Positions 36,318 to 44,993 of a DNA stretch of 64,000 nt are shown one piece after another. A program made the position numbers and the translations under genes. Source of the DNA: Blautia faecicola (GTDB lineage Bacteria > Bacillota > Clostridia > Lachnospirales > Lachnospiraceae); assembly GCF_004123145.1 (NCBI RefSeq), contig NZ_SDKC01000001.1, positions 1,879,501-1,943,500 on the forward strand, written 5' to 3'. Below the pieces are notes generated by a model. It ran no database searches, was not told the DNA's origin, and saw nothing but the letters and a program-made list of their open reading frames with translations. Each line of letters starts with the position of its first letter. The first letter of the stretch is position 1.

Positions 36318-36334
36318 CTCTTATTCTTCTTTTC

Positions 36335-37381
36335 TTATTTTACCAGAAAACGATATACTGTTTTTGTATCGTATTTTTCTCCTGCTTTCAGGAATGGCTG
36401 TGCAAAATGCGTATCGTTGACCGCATTCGGGCAGTACTGGGATTCCAGGCAGAATGCATGGCGTTTGTCATATACCGCACCATTTTTTCCTTTTTCGTTA
36501 TCTACAAAGTTTGCTGCGTAGAACTGAACACCCGGGCAGTCTGTATAAGCTTCCAGCGCGATTCCAGTTTTTTCACAGTATGCTTTTGCCATCCAGTCAA
36601 AAGCTCCTTTCGGTTTGTCCAGTACAAAGTTATGATCATATCCGCCTGTCATCTGCAGCTGTTCAAAGTCCGCATCGATCTCTTTACCGATTGCTTTCGG
36701 CTGTGTGAAATCCATCGGAGTTCCGACTACAGGAGCGATCTCACCGGTAGGAATGGATTTGGAATCGATCACCGGTGTATATGTGGTTGCATTCAGCTGC
36801 ATAGTCTGTTCATATACATTACCGGAATCATGTCCACCCAGATTAAAGTAGCTGTGGTTGGTCATATTGGCTACGGTGTCCTGATCGGAAATTCCTTCGT
36901 AATGGATCTCTACAGCATTGTCATCTGTCAGTGTATAAGTAACTGTCACATCGAAGTTTCCAGGAAATCCCTGTTCTCCGTCCGGGCTGTGATGATGGAA
37001 GGCAACTGCCTGTTCTTTTGTCTCAGCTTCCCACATCATAAATTCAAATCCATCCGGACCGCTGTGCAGGTTGTTTCCGTTTTCATTCGGTGTCAGCTGG
37101 ATCTTCTTTCCATTCAGCATGAAAGCTGCTCCGTTGATACGGTTTCCGTTTCTTCCGATCGTAGAACCGAAATGTGGTGGATTTACCTGATAATCTTCTC
37201 CGTGATCATATCCGAGTACTACATCGGTCAGAACTCCGTTTTTATCCGGCACCAGCACGCTTACCAGAATCGCACCAAAATCTGTCACTTTCATTACCAT
37301 ACCGTTTTTATTGGTTACCGTATACAAAGAAATGGCTTCCCCTTTTTTCGTTGTTCCAAAACTCTGTTTCTCTACACTCAT
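36335..37381 (-). CDS. galM: Aldose 1-epimerase (galactose mutarotase)
   Basis: A 348-residue enzyme that interconverts alpha and beta aldoses for galactose or glucose use. Family landmarks: NRINGAAF near 63, NNLHSGPDGF with the catalytic-region His, NHSYFNLGGH (second His), the substrate-binding GGYDHNFVL, and the C-terminal LESQYCPNAVN with the catalytic Glu in CLESQ. No signal peptide. I place the start at 37381, 5 bases after GGAGG; an ATG 12 bases upstream lies on the ribosome site. It stands alone, between SpoIID-like and 6S RNA. Confidence 0.92.
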   Translation of the reverse strand: MSVEKQSFGTTKKGEAISLYTVTNKNGMVMKVTDFGAILVSVLVPDKNGVLTDVVLGYDHGEDYQVNPPHFGSTIGRNGNRINGAAFMLNGKKIQLTPNENGNNLHSGPDGFEFMMWEAETKEQAVAFHHHSPDGEQGFPGNFDVTVTYTLTDDNAVEIHYEGISDQDTVANMTNHSYFNLGGHDSGNVYEQTMQLNATTYTPVIDSKSIPTGEIAPVVGTPMDFTQPKAIGKEIDADFEQLQMTGGYDHNFVLDKPKGAFDWMAKAYCEKTGIALEAYTDCPGVQFYAANFVDNEKGKNGAVYDKRHAFCLESQYCPNAVNDTHFAQPFLKAGEKYDTKTVYRFLVK

Positions 37382-37438
37382 CTTATCCTCCATTCCAGCC
37401 GCTTCCTGATTTTCTGCCGAGCAACTATGTAATCACAT

Positions 37439-37462
37439 AAAAAAAGAGTCATTTTCTGACTC
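37439..37462 (-). terminator. Terminator of the 6S RNA gene
   Basis: GAGTC (37446-37450) pairs with GACTC (37458-37462) around ATTTTCT, followed on the minus strand by T7. Together with the mature RNA's closing stem it marks the end of the 6S transcript. Confidence 0.7.
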
Positions 37463-37469
37463 CTCATTT

Positions 37470-37663
37470 TCTTTTTTTATAACCCCGGAGTGCCGTTTCC
37501 CTTTTTTTGACGCCTAGCGACTGCTAGGTGGGTGACCGCAGTATCTCTTTTGTCTTCCGCTGCGTAATGACGGCCTGACATCCAATCAACAATATAGGAG
37601 TCCCATAAACGTAAATGTAGGTTCAAAATAAAGAGAGGATCGTACACCCCAGGTGTTATTTCT
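37470..37663 (-). ncRNA. ssrS: 6S RNA
   Basis: The RNA is not coding and has a consensus promoter. Its 5' (ACCTGGGGTGT) and 3' (GGCACTCCGGGG) ends can form the closing stem. Internal landmarks match what I recall of Clostridia 6S RNAs: GAACCTACATTT, TGGGACTCCTATATTG, GGATGTCAGGCCG, and GCGGTCACCCACCT followed by a small hairpin CTAGCAGTCGCTAG. 6S RNA mimics an open promoter and binds RNA polymerase in stationary phase. The ends are estimates from the promoter and the closing stem. Confidence 0.85.
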
Positions 37664-37669
37664 TATTGT

Positions 37670-37698
37670 ATTATACCCTAGTCTATGTTGTATTTCAA
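37670..37698 (-). promoter_or_regulatory. Promoter of the 6S RNA gene
   Basis: On the minus strand TTGAAA (37693-37698), 17-bp spacer, TATAAT (37670-37675). The transcript would start near 37663. Confidence 0.8.
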
Positions 37699-37741
37699 GG
37701 AATAATGTACAAAAATATCAAATTTTCAGCGAATATTTAGT

Positions 37742-39235
37742 TTATTTAATACCAAGAATATTCTTCACAACAGCAGGCATCTCTGCCACCTCTGCAACGG
37801 TATTGTGACGCACTTCTGCATTGCGGATCTCTTCGATCGCGTTCGGTACAGCAACGCCAGAAATCTCAGACAGCTGATCGATCAGTTCAAAATCACCCAT
37901 GGAAGCATATTTGCCTTCATCAATTGCTTCCATCACGCTTCTTGTGAACTTATACGGGCTTGCGGTAGATGCAATAACAGTTTTGGCTGTATCACCGGTT
38001 TCTTTTGTGTATTTACCATATACGGTTGCAGCAACACTGGTATGTGTATCGATCACATAACCACAGTCTTTGTAGATCTTTCGGATCGTCTCCGCAGTCT
38101 CTTCTTCTGTCGCATAGTTTCCATAGAAATCAGCCAGCTGTGCTTTCATCTCGTCTGTGATATGATAAGCACCATCTTTTGTCAACTCTTCCATCAGAAC
38201 TTTATTTTTCTCCGGATCATTTCCTGCAATTCTGTAAATCAGACGTTCCAGGTTGCTGGAGATCAGAATATCCATAGACGGTGATGTTGTCAGGATAAAT
38301 TCTCTGTTTCTATCATAAGTTCCTGTAGTAAAGAAGTCAAACAGAACTTTATTATCATTGGATGCACAGATCAGTTTTTTGATCGGCAGTCCCATATTTT
38401 TTGCATAGTACGCTGCCAGAATATTTCCAAAGTTACCGGTAGGAACCACTACATTAATCTCTTCACCTGGCTGGATCTGTCCTGTTTTATACAGATTTGC
38501 ATATGCGTATACATAATATACAATCTGTGGAACCAGACGACCGATATTGATTGAGTTTGCAGAAGAAAACTGATAACCTGCATCTGCCAGCTCTGCTTTC
38601 ATCTCACTGTCGTTGAAGATTTTCTTCACGCCGGTCTGCGCGTCATCAAAGTTTCCGCGGATCGCAACAACGTAAGTATTGTCACCTTTCTGAGTTACCA
38701 TCTGTTTTTCCTGGATCGGGCTTACACCGTCCTTCGGGTAAAATACGATGATTTTTGTTCCCGGTACATCTGCAAAACCTGCCATCGCTGCTTTTCCGGT
38801 ATCACCGGAGGTTGCGGTCAGGATCACGATATCATTGGTCACACCGTTTTTCTTTGCTGCTGTTGTCAGCAGATATGGAAGAATCGACAGAGCCATATCT
38901 TTGAAAGCAATGGTAGATCCGTGGAATAACTCCAGATAATAAGCGCCATCTGCTTTTACAAGAGGTGCAATGACATCGGTATCAAATTTCTGATCATAAG
39001 CAGACTGAATACATTTTTTCAGTTCTTCCTCTGTAAAATCAGTCAGAAAACGACTCATTACTTCATAGGCAACTTCCTGATAAGACATCTGTGCCAGCTG
39101 CTCCATGGGAACCTCCAGTGCCGGAATCTGATCCGGTACAAATAACCCGCCATCTTCGGAAAGACCTTTTAAGATTGCATTTGATGCAGTTACTGTACTT
39201 CCATTTCCTCTGGTACTTCTGTATAATACTTCCAT
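37742..39235 (-). CDS. thrC: Threonine synthase
   Basis: A 497-residue PLP enzyme that converts O-phosphohomoserine to threonine. The N-terminal signature VLYRSTRGNG and GLSEDGGLFVPDQIP is followed by the PLP-lysine segment LFHGSTIAFKDMALSILPYL (K in FKD). TATSGDTGKAAMAGF and the phosphate-binding VVPTGNFGNILAAYYAKNMG follow. It is the long fungal/Clostridial type. I start at 39235 after GAGGAGTGTACAG. It is preceded by its own promoter; no T-box or riboswitch is visible, and no hom or thrB is nearby. Confidence 0.94.
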   Translation of the reverse strand: MEVLYRSTRGNGSTVTASNAILKGLSEDGGLFVPDQIPALEVPMEQLAQMSYQEVAYEVMSRFLTDFTEEELKKCIQSAYDQKFDTDVIAPLVKADGAYYLELFHGSTIAFKDMALSILPYLLTTAAKKNGVTNDIVILTATSGDTGKAAMAGFADVPGTKIIVFYPKDGVSPIQEKQMVTQKGDNTYVVAIRGNFDDAQTGVKKIFNDSEMKAELADAGYQFSSANSINIGRLVPQIVYYVYAYANLYKTGQIQPGEEINVVVPTGNFGNILAAYYAKNMGLPIKKLICASNDNKVLFDFFTTGTYDRNREFILTTSPSMDILISSNLERLIYRIAGNDPEKNKVLMEELTKDGAYHITDEMKAQLADFYGNYATEEETAETIRKIYKDCGYVIDTHTSVAATVYGKYTKETGDTAKTVIASTASPYKFTRSVMEAIDEGKYASMGDFELIDQLSEISGVAVPNAIEEIRNAEVRHNTVAEVAEMPAVVKNILGIK

Positions 39236-39292
39236 TCTGTACACTCCTCACATATTTTTATGCTTTTATGTAGTAAATCACTATAGTTTAGA

Positions 39293-39321
39293 ATTATAGC
39301 ACAGGTCACTTTTTCTGGCAA
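39293..39321 (-). promoter_or_regulatory. Promoter of thrC
   Basis: On the minus strand TTGCCA (39316-39321), 17-bp spacer, perfect TATAAT (39293-39298). The leader of about 50 bases shows no attenuator. Confidence 0.75.
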
Positions 39322-39389
39322 TCCTATTTTCTCGGATTTCCGATCGCAAAATATGCTTCCATCGTTTCGTTCAAAACATATCACTGATA

Positions 39390-40232
39390 TCAGGCATAAA
39401 AACTGTGCCCGCCATGTTCAAACAGAAAAGTCAGTTTCTCATCGAACCATTTTACGTTTTTTTCGTCTGCCTGGTCTCTTGCAATAAAATACAACGCCCC
39501 CTGCGACAGATCTTCCCCATCGATCGCACGGTTTACTGCTTCTCTCGTATCATCCGAAACCGTTACGGTATAGATTCTTCCATCTTCGGTCGGCGAAAAC
39601 TGTGGGCTTCCTCCTGTCCGGTCCCAGATCACGGAAGTTACATTATCCGGAAACTGATCACTCGCCACACGGTTTAAAATAACATCCGCAACCATGATTC
39701 TTCCTTCCAGATCTTCTCCACCGGCTTCTGCCTCCACGATCGACAGAAGATTTTCATAGTCTTTATCTGACATACGCATCTGTTTCGTCAAATCTTCCGT
39801 CTGCTGATCTGCAGCCTCCACCGCCTGGATCATTCGGGTTCCCACATCCAACTTTGCCACTGTTTCGGTTCGAATCATCCACTGTCCCACGAGAACCGTC
39901 TCACACGGACCTCCAACAGCCCGATAACTCTTCGTCAGCCCTTTCGTAGCCTGAATACCATCGATTACCCCTGCATAGCCACAGGGGATCGACCCGTCAG
40001 GGTCATCGTCTCCGGTATCCGACTCTTCCTCTTTTTGTCCGACTGCTTCCTGCGTAACTTCCACTCCCTCTGTCTGCTTTATGATCGTCGGTTTGCCGCC
40101 CATCAGACTTCCAGCACCCGCGATGATCACCGCTGCGCCTGCTCCCACTGCCAGACATTCTTTTTTCCGTTCTCTGACTGTCCGCAGAAGCATCGTCCGA
40201 AGAGAATTCCAGGCCTTCTTTAATCGTTCCAT
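39390..40232 (-). CDS. Cell wall hydrolase, SleB-type (Hydrolase_2) domain
   Basis: A 280-residue secreted or membrane-tethered protein. A hydrophobic segment at about 28-45 (ECLAVGAGAAVIIAGAGSLM) is an anchor or signal. The C-terminal domain from about 155 has the Hydrolase_2 pattern: YENLLSIVEAEAGGEDLEGR with the catalytic Glu, VADVILNRVAS, FPDNVTSVIWD and ALYFIA. The family contains the spore cortex-lytic SleB/CwlJ, but related proteins act in vegetative cells. The start at 40232 follows AGAGGAATAGAA. A second member is cut by the right window edge (63590-64000). Confidence 0.85.
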   Translation of the reverse strand: MERLKKAWNSLRTMLLRTVRERKKECLAVGAGAAVIIAGAGSLMGGKPTIIKQTEGVEVTQEAVGQKEEESDTGDDDPDGSIPCGYAGVIDGIQATKGLTKSYRAVGGPCETVLVGQWMIRTETVAKLDVGTRMIQAVEAADQQTEDLTKQMRMSDKDYENLLSIVEAEAGGEDLEGRIMVADVILNRVASDQFPDNVTSVIWDRTGGSPQFSPTEDGRIYTVTVSDDTREAVNRAIDGEDLSQGALYFIARDQADEKNVKWFDEKLTFLFEHGGHSFYA

Positions 40233-40474
40233 TTCTATTCCTCTTCGTTCTTCTATTTTTTCATACTTTTGTAATATTCTATTCACATTTCTAAATAAAG
40301 TCAAAAGAATCTATGTTTTTTCTACTTATTTCACGAATTTGCTCCCACTTTTTCATGAAAAACGACAGTATTTTTGATATCAAGAACCCACTTTTTTCTA
40401 TTTTTCGATACATTTAATTGTTTTTTAACATTTCTGATGATTTTGTAACATTTTTTCAGGTGACGCCAAAAAAG

Positions 40475-40521
40475 AAGGCAGAATATTACATTTTTGCAAC
40501 ATTCTGCCTTAATTTCTTTTT
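40475..40521. terminator. Bidirectional hairpin in the 40.2-40.8 kb gap
   Basis: AAGGCAGAAT (40475-40484) pairs with ATTCTGCCTT (40501-40510). It is flanked by T-rich tails on both strands (TTTCTTTTT on plus; CTTTTTT on minus). It is part of a 579-bp gap (40233-40811) that holds only hairpins: a second one at 40601-40653 (AAAAGATAT against ATATCTTTT) and the one at 40656-40680. Confidence 0.6.
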
Positions 40522-40655
40522 ACAACATCGTACTTCGCTTTTGCCAGAATTCTCTTTCCAAAGTTGCCCGATATGTTTATTCCACAATCTTTTCTAAACA
40601 AAAAAGATATCATTTTCGATGCAACACACTTACATAGGAAACAATATCTTTTTGT

Positions 40656-40680
40656 AAAAAACTTCCGGATACAACTCCGG
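40656..40680 (-). terminator. Small terminator behind the NahK-like gene
   Basis: CCGGAGTTGTATCCGG followed by AAGTTTTTT on the minus strand, 130 bp past the stop at 40812. The stem is only 4-5 bp. A hairpin with T6 flank lies directly after it. Confidence 0.45.
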
Positions 40681-40811
40681 TTTTATTCATGATGTAGCAC
40701 GCGAAGCGCGCATGGGAATTTAGTTCAAAATTGCATTGCCAACGGTTGTCTGAGGTTACGGAGCAGGCTCGTCCTTTCGTCCGTTAGTCCTGTCTATCCG
40801 TTACCACAACT

Positions 40812-41930
40812 CTATTTATTTTTATACTTCCTAGCAATCTCCTGCATCTGCTCCCACTTCTGTTCCATATCCCACACCAGTTTCAGCTGTGTTCTCGTGC
40901 GATCCAGGTTGTGTGTCGGATAATCAATCTTAAAATATGTATCCCCGGACAGATAATCTGTCAGGAATCTCATTCCACACTCATAGGTCATAACCTTCGC
41001 TCCGATCGGCAGACACTCAATCTCCATATCCGTCAGCGCACCGCCGCATCCTTCTACGAAACCTTTTGTATAAATATCATACAGTTCCATATCACAGGAA
41101 ATTTTGGAAAGATCCTTTTCATCCTCCGTACCTGTACTCGCGCCGAAACGAATGGAATCACCAAAATCATTTACCGCCAGTCCCGGCATTACTGTGTCCA
41201 GGTCAATGACACAAAGACCTTTGCCGGTCGCATTATCCATCAGAACATTGTTTGACTTGGTATCGTTATGCGTTACACGAAGTGGAAGTTCACCAGCTTC
41301 TAACAAATCACCCAGCACACATGCCACATCATAGCGATCCTTCACAAACTGAATCTCTTTCTGCACTTCAGCTGCTCTTCCGCATACATCCTCTTCTACT
41401 ACTTTTTCGAACGCTGCAAACCGTGCCTTGGTATCATGAAATCCGGCAATAGTTTCTGTCAGTGTATCTGCCGGAAAATCTGCCAGCATTCTCTGAAAAT
41501 TTCCAAATGCCACAGCACTCTCATAAAAATCCTGCGGATCCTTTATTTCATCCAGTGCATATGCATCTTCTATAAAATGATAGGCTCTCCAGTACTCTCC
41601 AAAACTGTCTACAAAATACGCTTCTCCATTCTTGGCACATACAAAATCCAGTGTTTCTCTCTGCGGATCTCCACCCTGTGCCTTAATCTGCTCTTTCAGA
41701 TAAGCAGTCACATGAAGAATATTATTCATCAGAGAAACCGGATCCTTGAATACGGACCGGTTCATGTGCTGCAGAGAATACCGATGTGTTTCCCCGTTTC
41801 TGTCAAATGACATCATAAAAGTATCATTAATATGACCATTTCCACAAGGTGTACATTCCAGAAATATTCCCTCAATATCGAATCCCTGGATTGCCTCCTG
41901 TCTTCCTGTCTGTAAGTTTTCCTGATTCAT
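40812..41930 (-). CDS. Phosphotransferase (APH fold), N-acetylhexosamine 1-kinase-like
   Basis: A 372-residue kinase of the aminoglycoside phosphotransferase fold. The sequence follows N-acetylhexosamine 1-kinase (NahK) of bifidobacteria closely as I recall it: CGNGHINDTFM near the N-terminus, RYSLQHMNRSVFKDPVSLM, WRAYHFIEDA, LTETIAGFHDTKARFAAF. The catalytic loop is VTHNDTKSNNVLMD and the Mg-binding VIDLDTVMPGLAVNDFGD. NahK phosphorylates GlcNAc/GalNAc at C1 in the lacto-/galacto-N-biose pathway. The usual partners (lnpA phosphorylase, galT-like and galE-like genes) are absent here. The start follows GAAAGGATATAGAACT. Confidence 0.8.
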   Translation of the reverse strand: MNQENLQTGRQEAIQGFDIEGIFLECTPCGNGHINDTFMMSFDRNGETHRYSLQHMNRSVFKDPVSLMNNILHVTAYLKEQIKAQGGDPQRETLDFVCAKNGEAYFVDSFGEYWRAYHFIEDAYALDEIKDPQDFYESAVAFGNFQRMLADFPADTLTETIAGFHDTKARFAAFEKVVEEDVCGRAAEVQKEIQFVKDRYDVACVLGDLLEAGELPLRVTHNDTKSNNVLMDNATGKGLCVIDLDTVMPGLAVNDFGDSIRFGASTGTEDEKDLSKISCDMELYDIYTKGFVEGCGGALTDMEIECLPIGAKVMTYECGMRFLTDYLSGDTYFKIDYPTHNLDRTRTQLKLVWDMEQKWEQMQEIARKYKNK

Positions 41931-42030
41931 AGTTCTATATCCTTTCGTATTTCTGACTTTTCTATACGGATGCCGGTTGTATATGTAATTTCAGTCTTTT
42001 CTACTCCGTGTCACATGCGTCATAATATTT

Positions 42031-42058
42031 AGTATACCATATTGTCAGAAAAACTCAA
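42031..42058 (-). promoter_or_regulatory. Promoter of the NahK-like gene
   Basis: On the minus strand TTGAGT (42053-42058), 16-bp spacer, TATACT (42031-42036), giving a leader of about 90 bases. Confidence 0.55.
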
Positions 42059-42100
42059 CTTAAAATTCTGTATTTCTATACCTGTATTTTAGATTTGTAT

Positions 42101-43180
42101 CTATCTGTCTCTGCTGCTTTCAGTCTTTTTCATGATCTGCCATGCCATCCAGACTCCTGCAATGCCCCCGGTCAGTTTTCCAGCCAGAAGTGCTCCTGTC
42201 GCCGGAGCATCCACACCCAGGACAAATCCGAGATGTGCTGCCACCATGGATGTTCCACACACCAGAAGAGCTGCATTCATCACAATTTCTCTCTCGTTCA
42301 TCTGTTTCATATCTGCTATCACAGGCAAGGCACTGACAATTCCCACAAGAAGTCCCGCAGTACCAAGTCGTCCAAGACCAATCTTCTCGCCCACCCATTC
42401 CAGCGGTTTTTTCAGCAGGCGCTGCAGAATCTCTGCAAATGGCAGACTGCCCAAAAGAACAATCCCAATAGAGGAAACTACCCCCAGTGCCTCATCCAGA
42501 CCTGCCATCTCCGGAAGCAGCTGCACTCCGGTCATGTAGGAAAATGCTCCCAGAGCAATGCCAATTGTTCCTGCACCACGAATTATTTCTGCAAAAACAC
42601 GAAATCCACGAATCATCCCATCCGGGAATCGGGAAAGTCCCAGTATCAACAGTACCGCCAGAAGAAATACCGAAATACTCTGAATGAGCAATTTCCCAAT
42701 AGAAAGACCGCACAACAGTCCGCCCACCAAAATTCCGACAGGCAGCGCACTCAAACCTGCTAATATTCCTTTTGCAAACAATGGCTTCTCCCGCTCGCCT
42801 AACATTCCCATCCCTACCGGAATCGTAAAAGTAATCGTACAGCCAAGCGTAGCACCGACGATAATTCCTCCGTATCTTCCAATCGCAGGATCCAGTGCCA
42901 GTTCTTTACAAAGCTGGTAGCCTCCCATATCAAGAGCCAGAATCCCACCCAGCATACCTGGATCCAGATGAAGCATACGATAAAATGGCACAATCGTGTA
43001 TTCCAATCCCAGTGATACCAACGGCGTAATGCAAATCAGTCCAGCCATGGAAAGCGCTGTCGGTCCAAGGAGCTGAAATCCGTCCTCAAATCGTTTTCCC
43101 AGCCCAAGACGATTCCCCAGCAACCGGTCCGTTCCACCGATCAGAGCACAGATTGCCATGATCCACATCATTATCTTGTC
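42101..43180 (-). CDS. eutH: Ethanolamine transporter-like protein EutH
   Basis: A 359-residue membrane protein with about ten hydrophobic segments. EutH hallmarks are ICALIGGTDRLLGNRLGLGK at the N-terminus, DMGGYQLCKELA, GATLGCTITFTIPVG and SALPVIADMKQMNEREIV near 270. EutH is the presumed ethanolamine facilitator of eut operons, but no eutABC or shell genes are near, so the gene is an orphan. I start at 43180 with GGGGGAAATTTAT upstream. It follows an amino-acid ABC transporter, from which a strong hairpin separates it. Confidence 0.88.
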   Translation of the reverse strand, partial: DKIMMWIMAICALIGGTDRLLGNRLGLGKRFEDGFQLLGPTALSMAGLICITPLVSLGLEYTIVPFYRMLHLDPGMLGGILALDMGGYQLCKELALDPAIGRYGGIIVGATLGCTITFTIPVGMGMLGEREKPLFAKGILAGLSALPVGILVGGLLCGLSIGKLLIQSISVFLLAVLLILGLSRFPDGMIRGFRVFAEIIRGAGTIGIALGAFSYMTGVQLLPEMAGLDEALGVVSSIGIVLLGSLPFAEILQRLLKKPLEWVGEKIGLGRLGTAGLLVGIVSALPVIADMKQMNEREIVMNAALLVCGTSMVAAHLGFVLGVDAPATGALLAGKLTGGIAGVWMAWQIMKKTESSRDR

Positions 43181-43218
43181 CATATAAATTTCCCCCTGTA
43201 CAGAAATATGTTCAACGC

Positions 43219-43257
43219 AATAATGAGCAATGACCATTTCCAGTCATTGCTCATTAT
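43219..43257. terminator. Hairpin between the ABC transporter and eutH genes
   Basis: AATAATGAGCAATGAC (43219-43234) pairs perfectly with GTCATTGCTCATTATT (43242-43257), only 1 bp after the glnQ-like stop. A T-run follows only on the plus strand. It probably ends or attenuates the transporter mRNA before eutH. Confidence 0.65.
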
Positions 43258-43258
43258 T

Positions 43259-44005
43259 TTATAATACTTTCGATAAAAATTCCTGTAGTCTCGCGTTCTT
43301 CGGATGTGCGAAAAACTCTTCCGGAACATTTTCTTCCTGGATCTTTCCTTCATCAATGAAGAGAACTCTGGTTGCAACTTCTCTTGCAAATCCCATCTCG
43401 TGGGTAACAACCACCATGGTCATACCGCTCTGTGCCAGTTCTTTCATGATCTCCAGTACTTCTCCAACCATCTCCGGATCAAGCGCTGAAGTCGGCTCGT
43501 CAAAAAGCATGACATCCGGATTCATCGCCAGTGCACGGGCGATTGCGATTCGCTGCTTCTGACCACCGGAAAGGCTGTCCGGGTAAGCATCCGCTTTATC
43601 CGGAAGTCCTACACGGGCGAGAAGTTCTTCCGCTATTTTTGCAGCTTCGTCTTCTTTCGTCAGTCCGAGCGTAACCGGAGCCAGCATAATATTTTCCTTA
43701 ACGGTCTTATGTGGAAACAGGTTAAACTGCTGGAATACCATACCAATTTTCTGGCGATGACGGTTGATATCGACTTTCGGATCGGTAATGTCCACACCTT
43801 CAAAAAGGATCTGACCACCGGTAGGCACTTCCAGAAGGTTCAGAGAACGAAGAAACGTAGATTTTCCGGAACCGGATGGGCCGATGACTGCTACCACTTC
43901 ACCCTGACAGATATCTGTGGTGATACCGTCCAGAACCTGGTTATCATCAAACTTCTTCTCCAGTCCCTGTACCTGCAATAAAACTTTTCCTTTATTTGCG
44001 GTCAC
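43259..44005 (-). CDS. Polar amino-acid ABC transporter ATP-binding protein
   Basis: A 248-residue ATPase of the GlnQ/HisP group. Walker A is GPSGSGKST, signature [15 protein letters not shown], Walker [16 protein letters not shown], and the H-loop is VVTHEMGFA. It begins with GTG at 44005 after GGAGGTTGAGAAAAA and overlaps the permease stop by 14 bp. It is the last gene of the binding protein-permease-ATPase set. Substrate (glutamine, cystine, arginine or other) not readable. Confidence 0.93.
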   Translation of the reverse strand: MTANKGKVLLQVQGLEKKFDDNQVLDGITTDICQGEVVAVIGPSGSGKSTFLRSLNLLEVPTGGQILFEGVDITDPKVDINRHRQKIGMVFQQFNLFPHKTVKENIMLAPVTLGLTKEDEAAKIAEELLARVGLPDKADAYPDSLSGGQKQRIAIARALAMNPDVMLFDEPTSALDPEMVGEVLEIMKELAQSGMTMVVVTHEMGFAREVATRVLFIDEGKIQEENVPEEFFAHPKNARLQEFLSKVL

Positions 44006-44684
44006 TTTTTCTCAACCTCCTCTCCAGTTTACCCATAAAGTATGTCAGAATCGTTACCAGCACCCAGTAAAATACTGCTGCTGCGATCAACGGTACAAAG
44101 GCTTCGTATGTACGACTCTGTACCAGTGTCGCTGCTTTCGTGATATCTGTCATACCGATATAACCGATGATAGATGTCTCTTTCAGCAGCACGATCATCT
44201 CATTGATCAGTGCCGGCAGCACATTTTTAAATGCCTGGGGCATAATGATCAGCTTCATCGTCTGTCCGGAACTAAGTCCCAGACTCCGTCCGGCCTCCAT
44301 CTGTCCTTTATCGATGGACATGATACCCGACCGCACGATCTCCGCCACATACGCACCGGAGTTAATACCAAATGCCACACCACCAACGATAACTTCATTC
44401 ACCGCGATGGAAGCAAATATAACAAAGTTAAATATCAACACCTGAACCATCGTAGGCGTACCACGGATAACACTCAGATACACCTTACAGATCGCATTCA
44501 GCACCTTCAGCTTCCCTGTCTGCTCATAAGTCGACCGGATAATCGCCACCGTAAACCCAAGCACCACACCAATACAAAGTGCCAGCACCGTAATCAGCAA
44601 CGTATTCCGCAAACCCGTCAACCACCAACTGGAAGCCCCATTATCCACAAAATACCTGTGAACCCAATGACTTAAAGATCCCAT
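43992..44684 (-). CDS. Polar amino-acid ABC transporter permease
   Basis: A 230-residue permease of the HisM/GlnP type with five membrane helices. The family start ([20 protein letters not shown]) and the EAA loop facing the ATPase ([20 protein letters not shown], about 140-159) are present. It is the only permease gene, so the channel is probably a homodimer. It follows the binding-protein gene after a 309-bp spacer holding a long palindrome (44841-44973). Confidence 0.92.
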   Translation of the reverse strand: MGSLSHWVHRYFVDNGASSWWLTGLRNTLLITVLALCIGVVLGFTVAIIRSTYEQTGKLKVLNAICKVYLSVIRGTPTMVQVLIFNFVIFASIAVNEVIVGGVAFGINSGAYVAEIVRSGIMSIDKGQMEAGRSLGLSSGQTMKLIIMPQAFKNVLPALINEMIVLLKETSIIGYIGMTDITKAATLVQSRTYEAFVPLIAAAVFYWVLVTILTYFMGKLERRLRKSDRK

Positions 44685-44840
44685 ATCGTTTCCCTTACAC
44701 TCCTTTTACAAGGTCTTTTCGTATATTTTTTACTTCATCTCTCATATCCCGGGGATTATCTTTCACCTTACTAAACCTCACTAACATAAAAGCCATCCCC
44801 CATTGTCAGAAAATATATTTTCTTACCTCCCGCCTGCGAA

Positions 44841-44973
44841 GGTTCGCTTGATATTTCAATACGCAGACCATCTGACACGGCCGGTCCTTAGGCAGCGTAT
44901 TTTGCTGCCTTAGTACCGCTGCCAGTGTCAGCTGAGCGGGAGCGGGTCGGAGTATTGAAATATCAAGCGAACC
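44841..44973. repeat. 133-bp palindrome between binding-protein and permease genes
   Basis: A 22-bp arm (44841-44862, GGTTCGCTTGATATTTCAAT then AC) is repeated exactly as its complement at 44952-44973. Inner blocks also pair (CTGACAC with GTGTCAG), and the tip is CTTAGGCAGC-GTATTTT-GCTGCCTTAG. It starts 20 bp after the binding-protein stop. Such structures between a binding-protein gene and its permease are known to stabilise the upstream mRNA and lower downstream expression. The remaining gap (44685-44840) shows no gene. Confidence 0.85.
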
Positions 44974-44993
44974 CCACCCGGGTATCCAAATAT

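Noticed and set aside
34985-37440. Several plus-strand open frames antisense to SpoIID-like and galM genes
   Set aside because: No ribosome sites or domains; explained by the coding strand.
39390-40232. Spore cortex-lytic enzyme SleB as a firm assignment
   Set aside because: Only the Hydrolase_2 domain is shared; the N-terminus and context do not show a spore-specific role, so the gene symbol was withheld.
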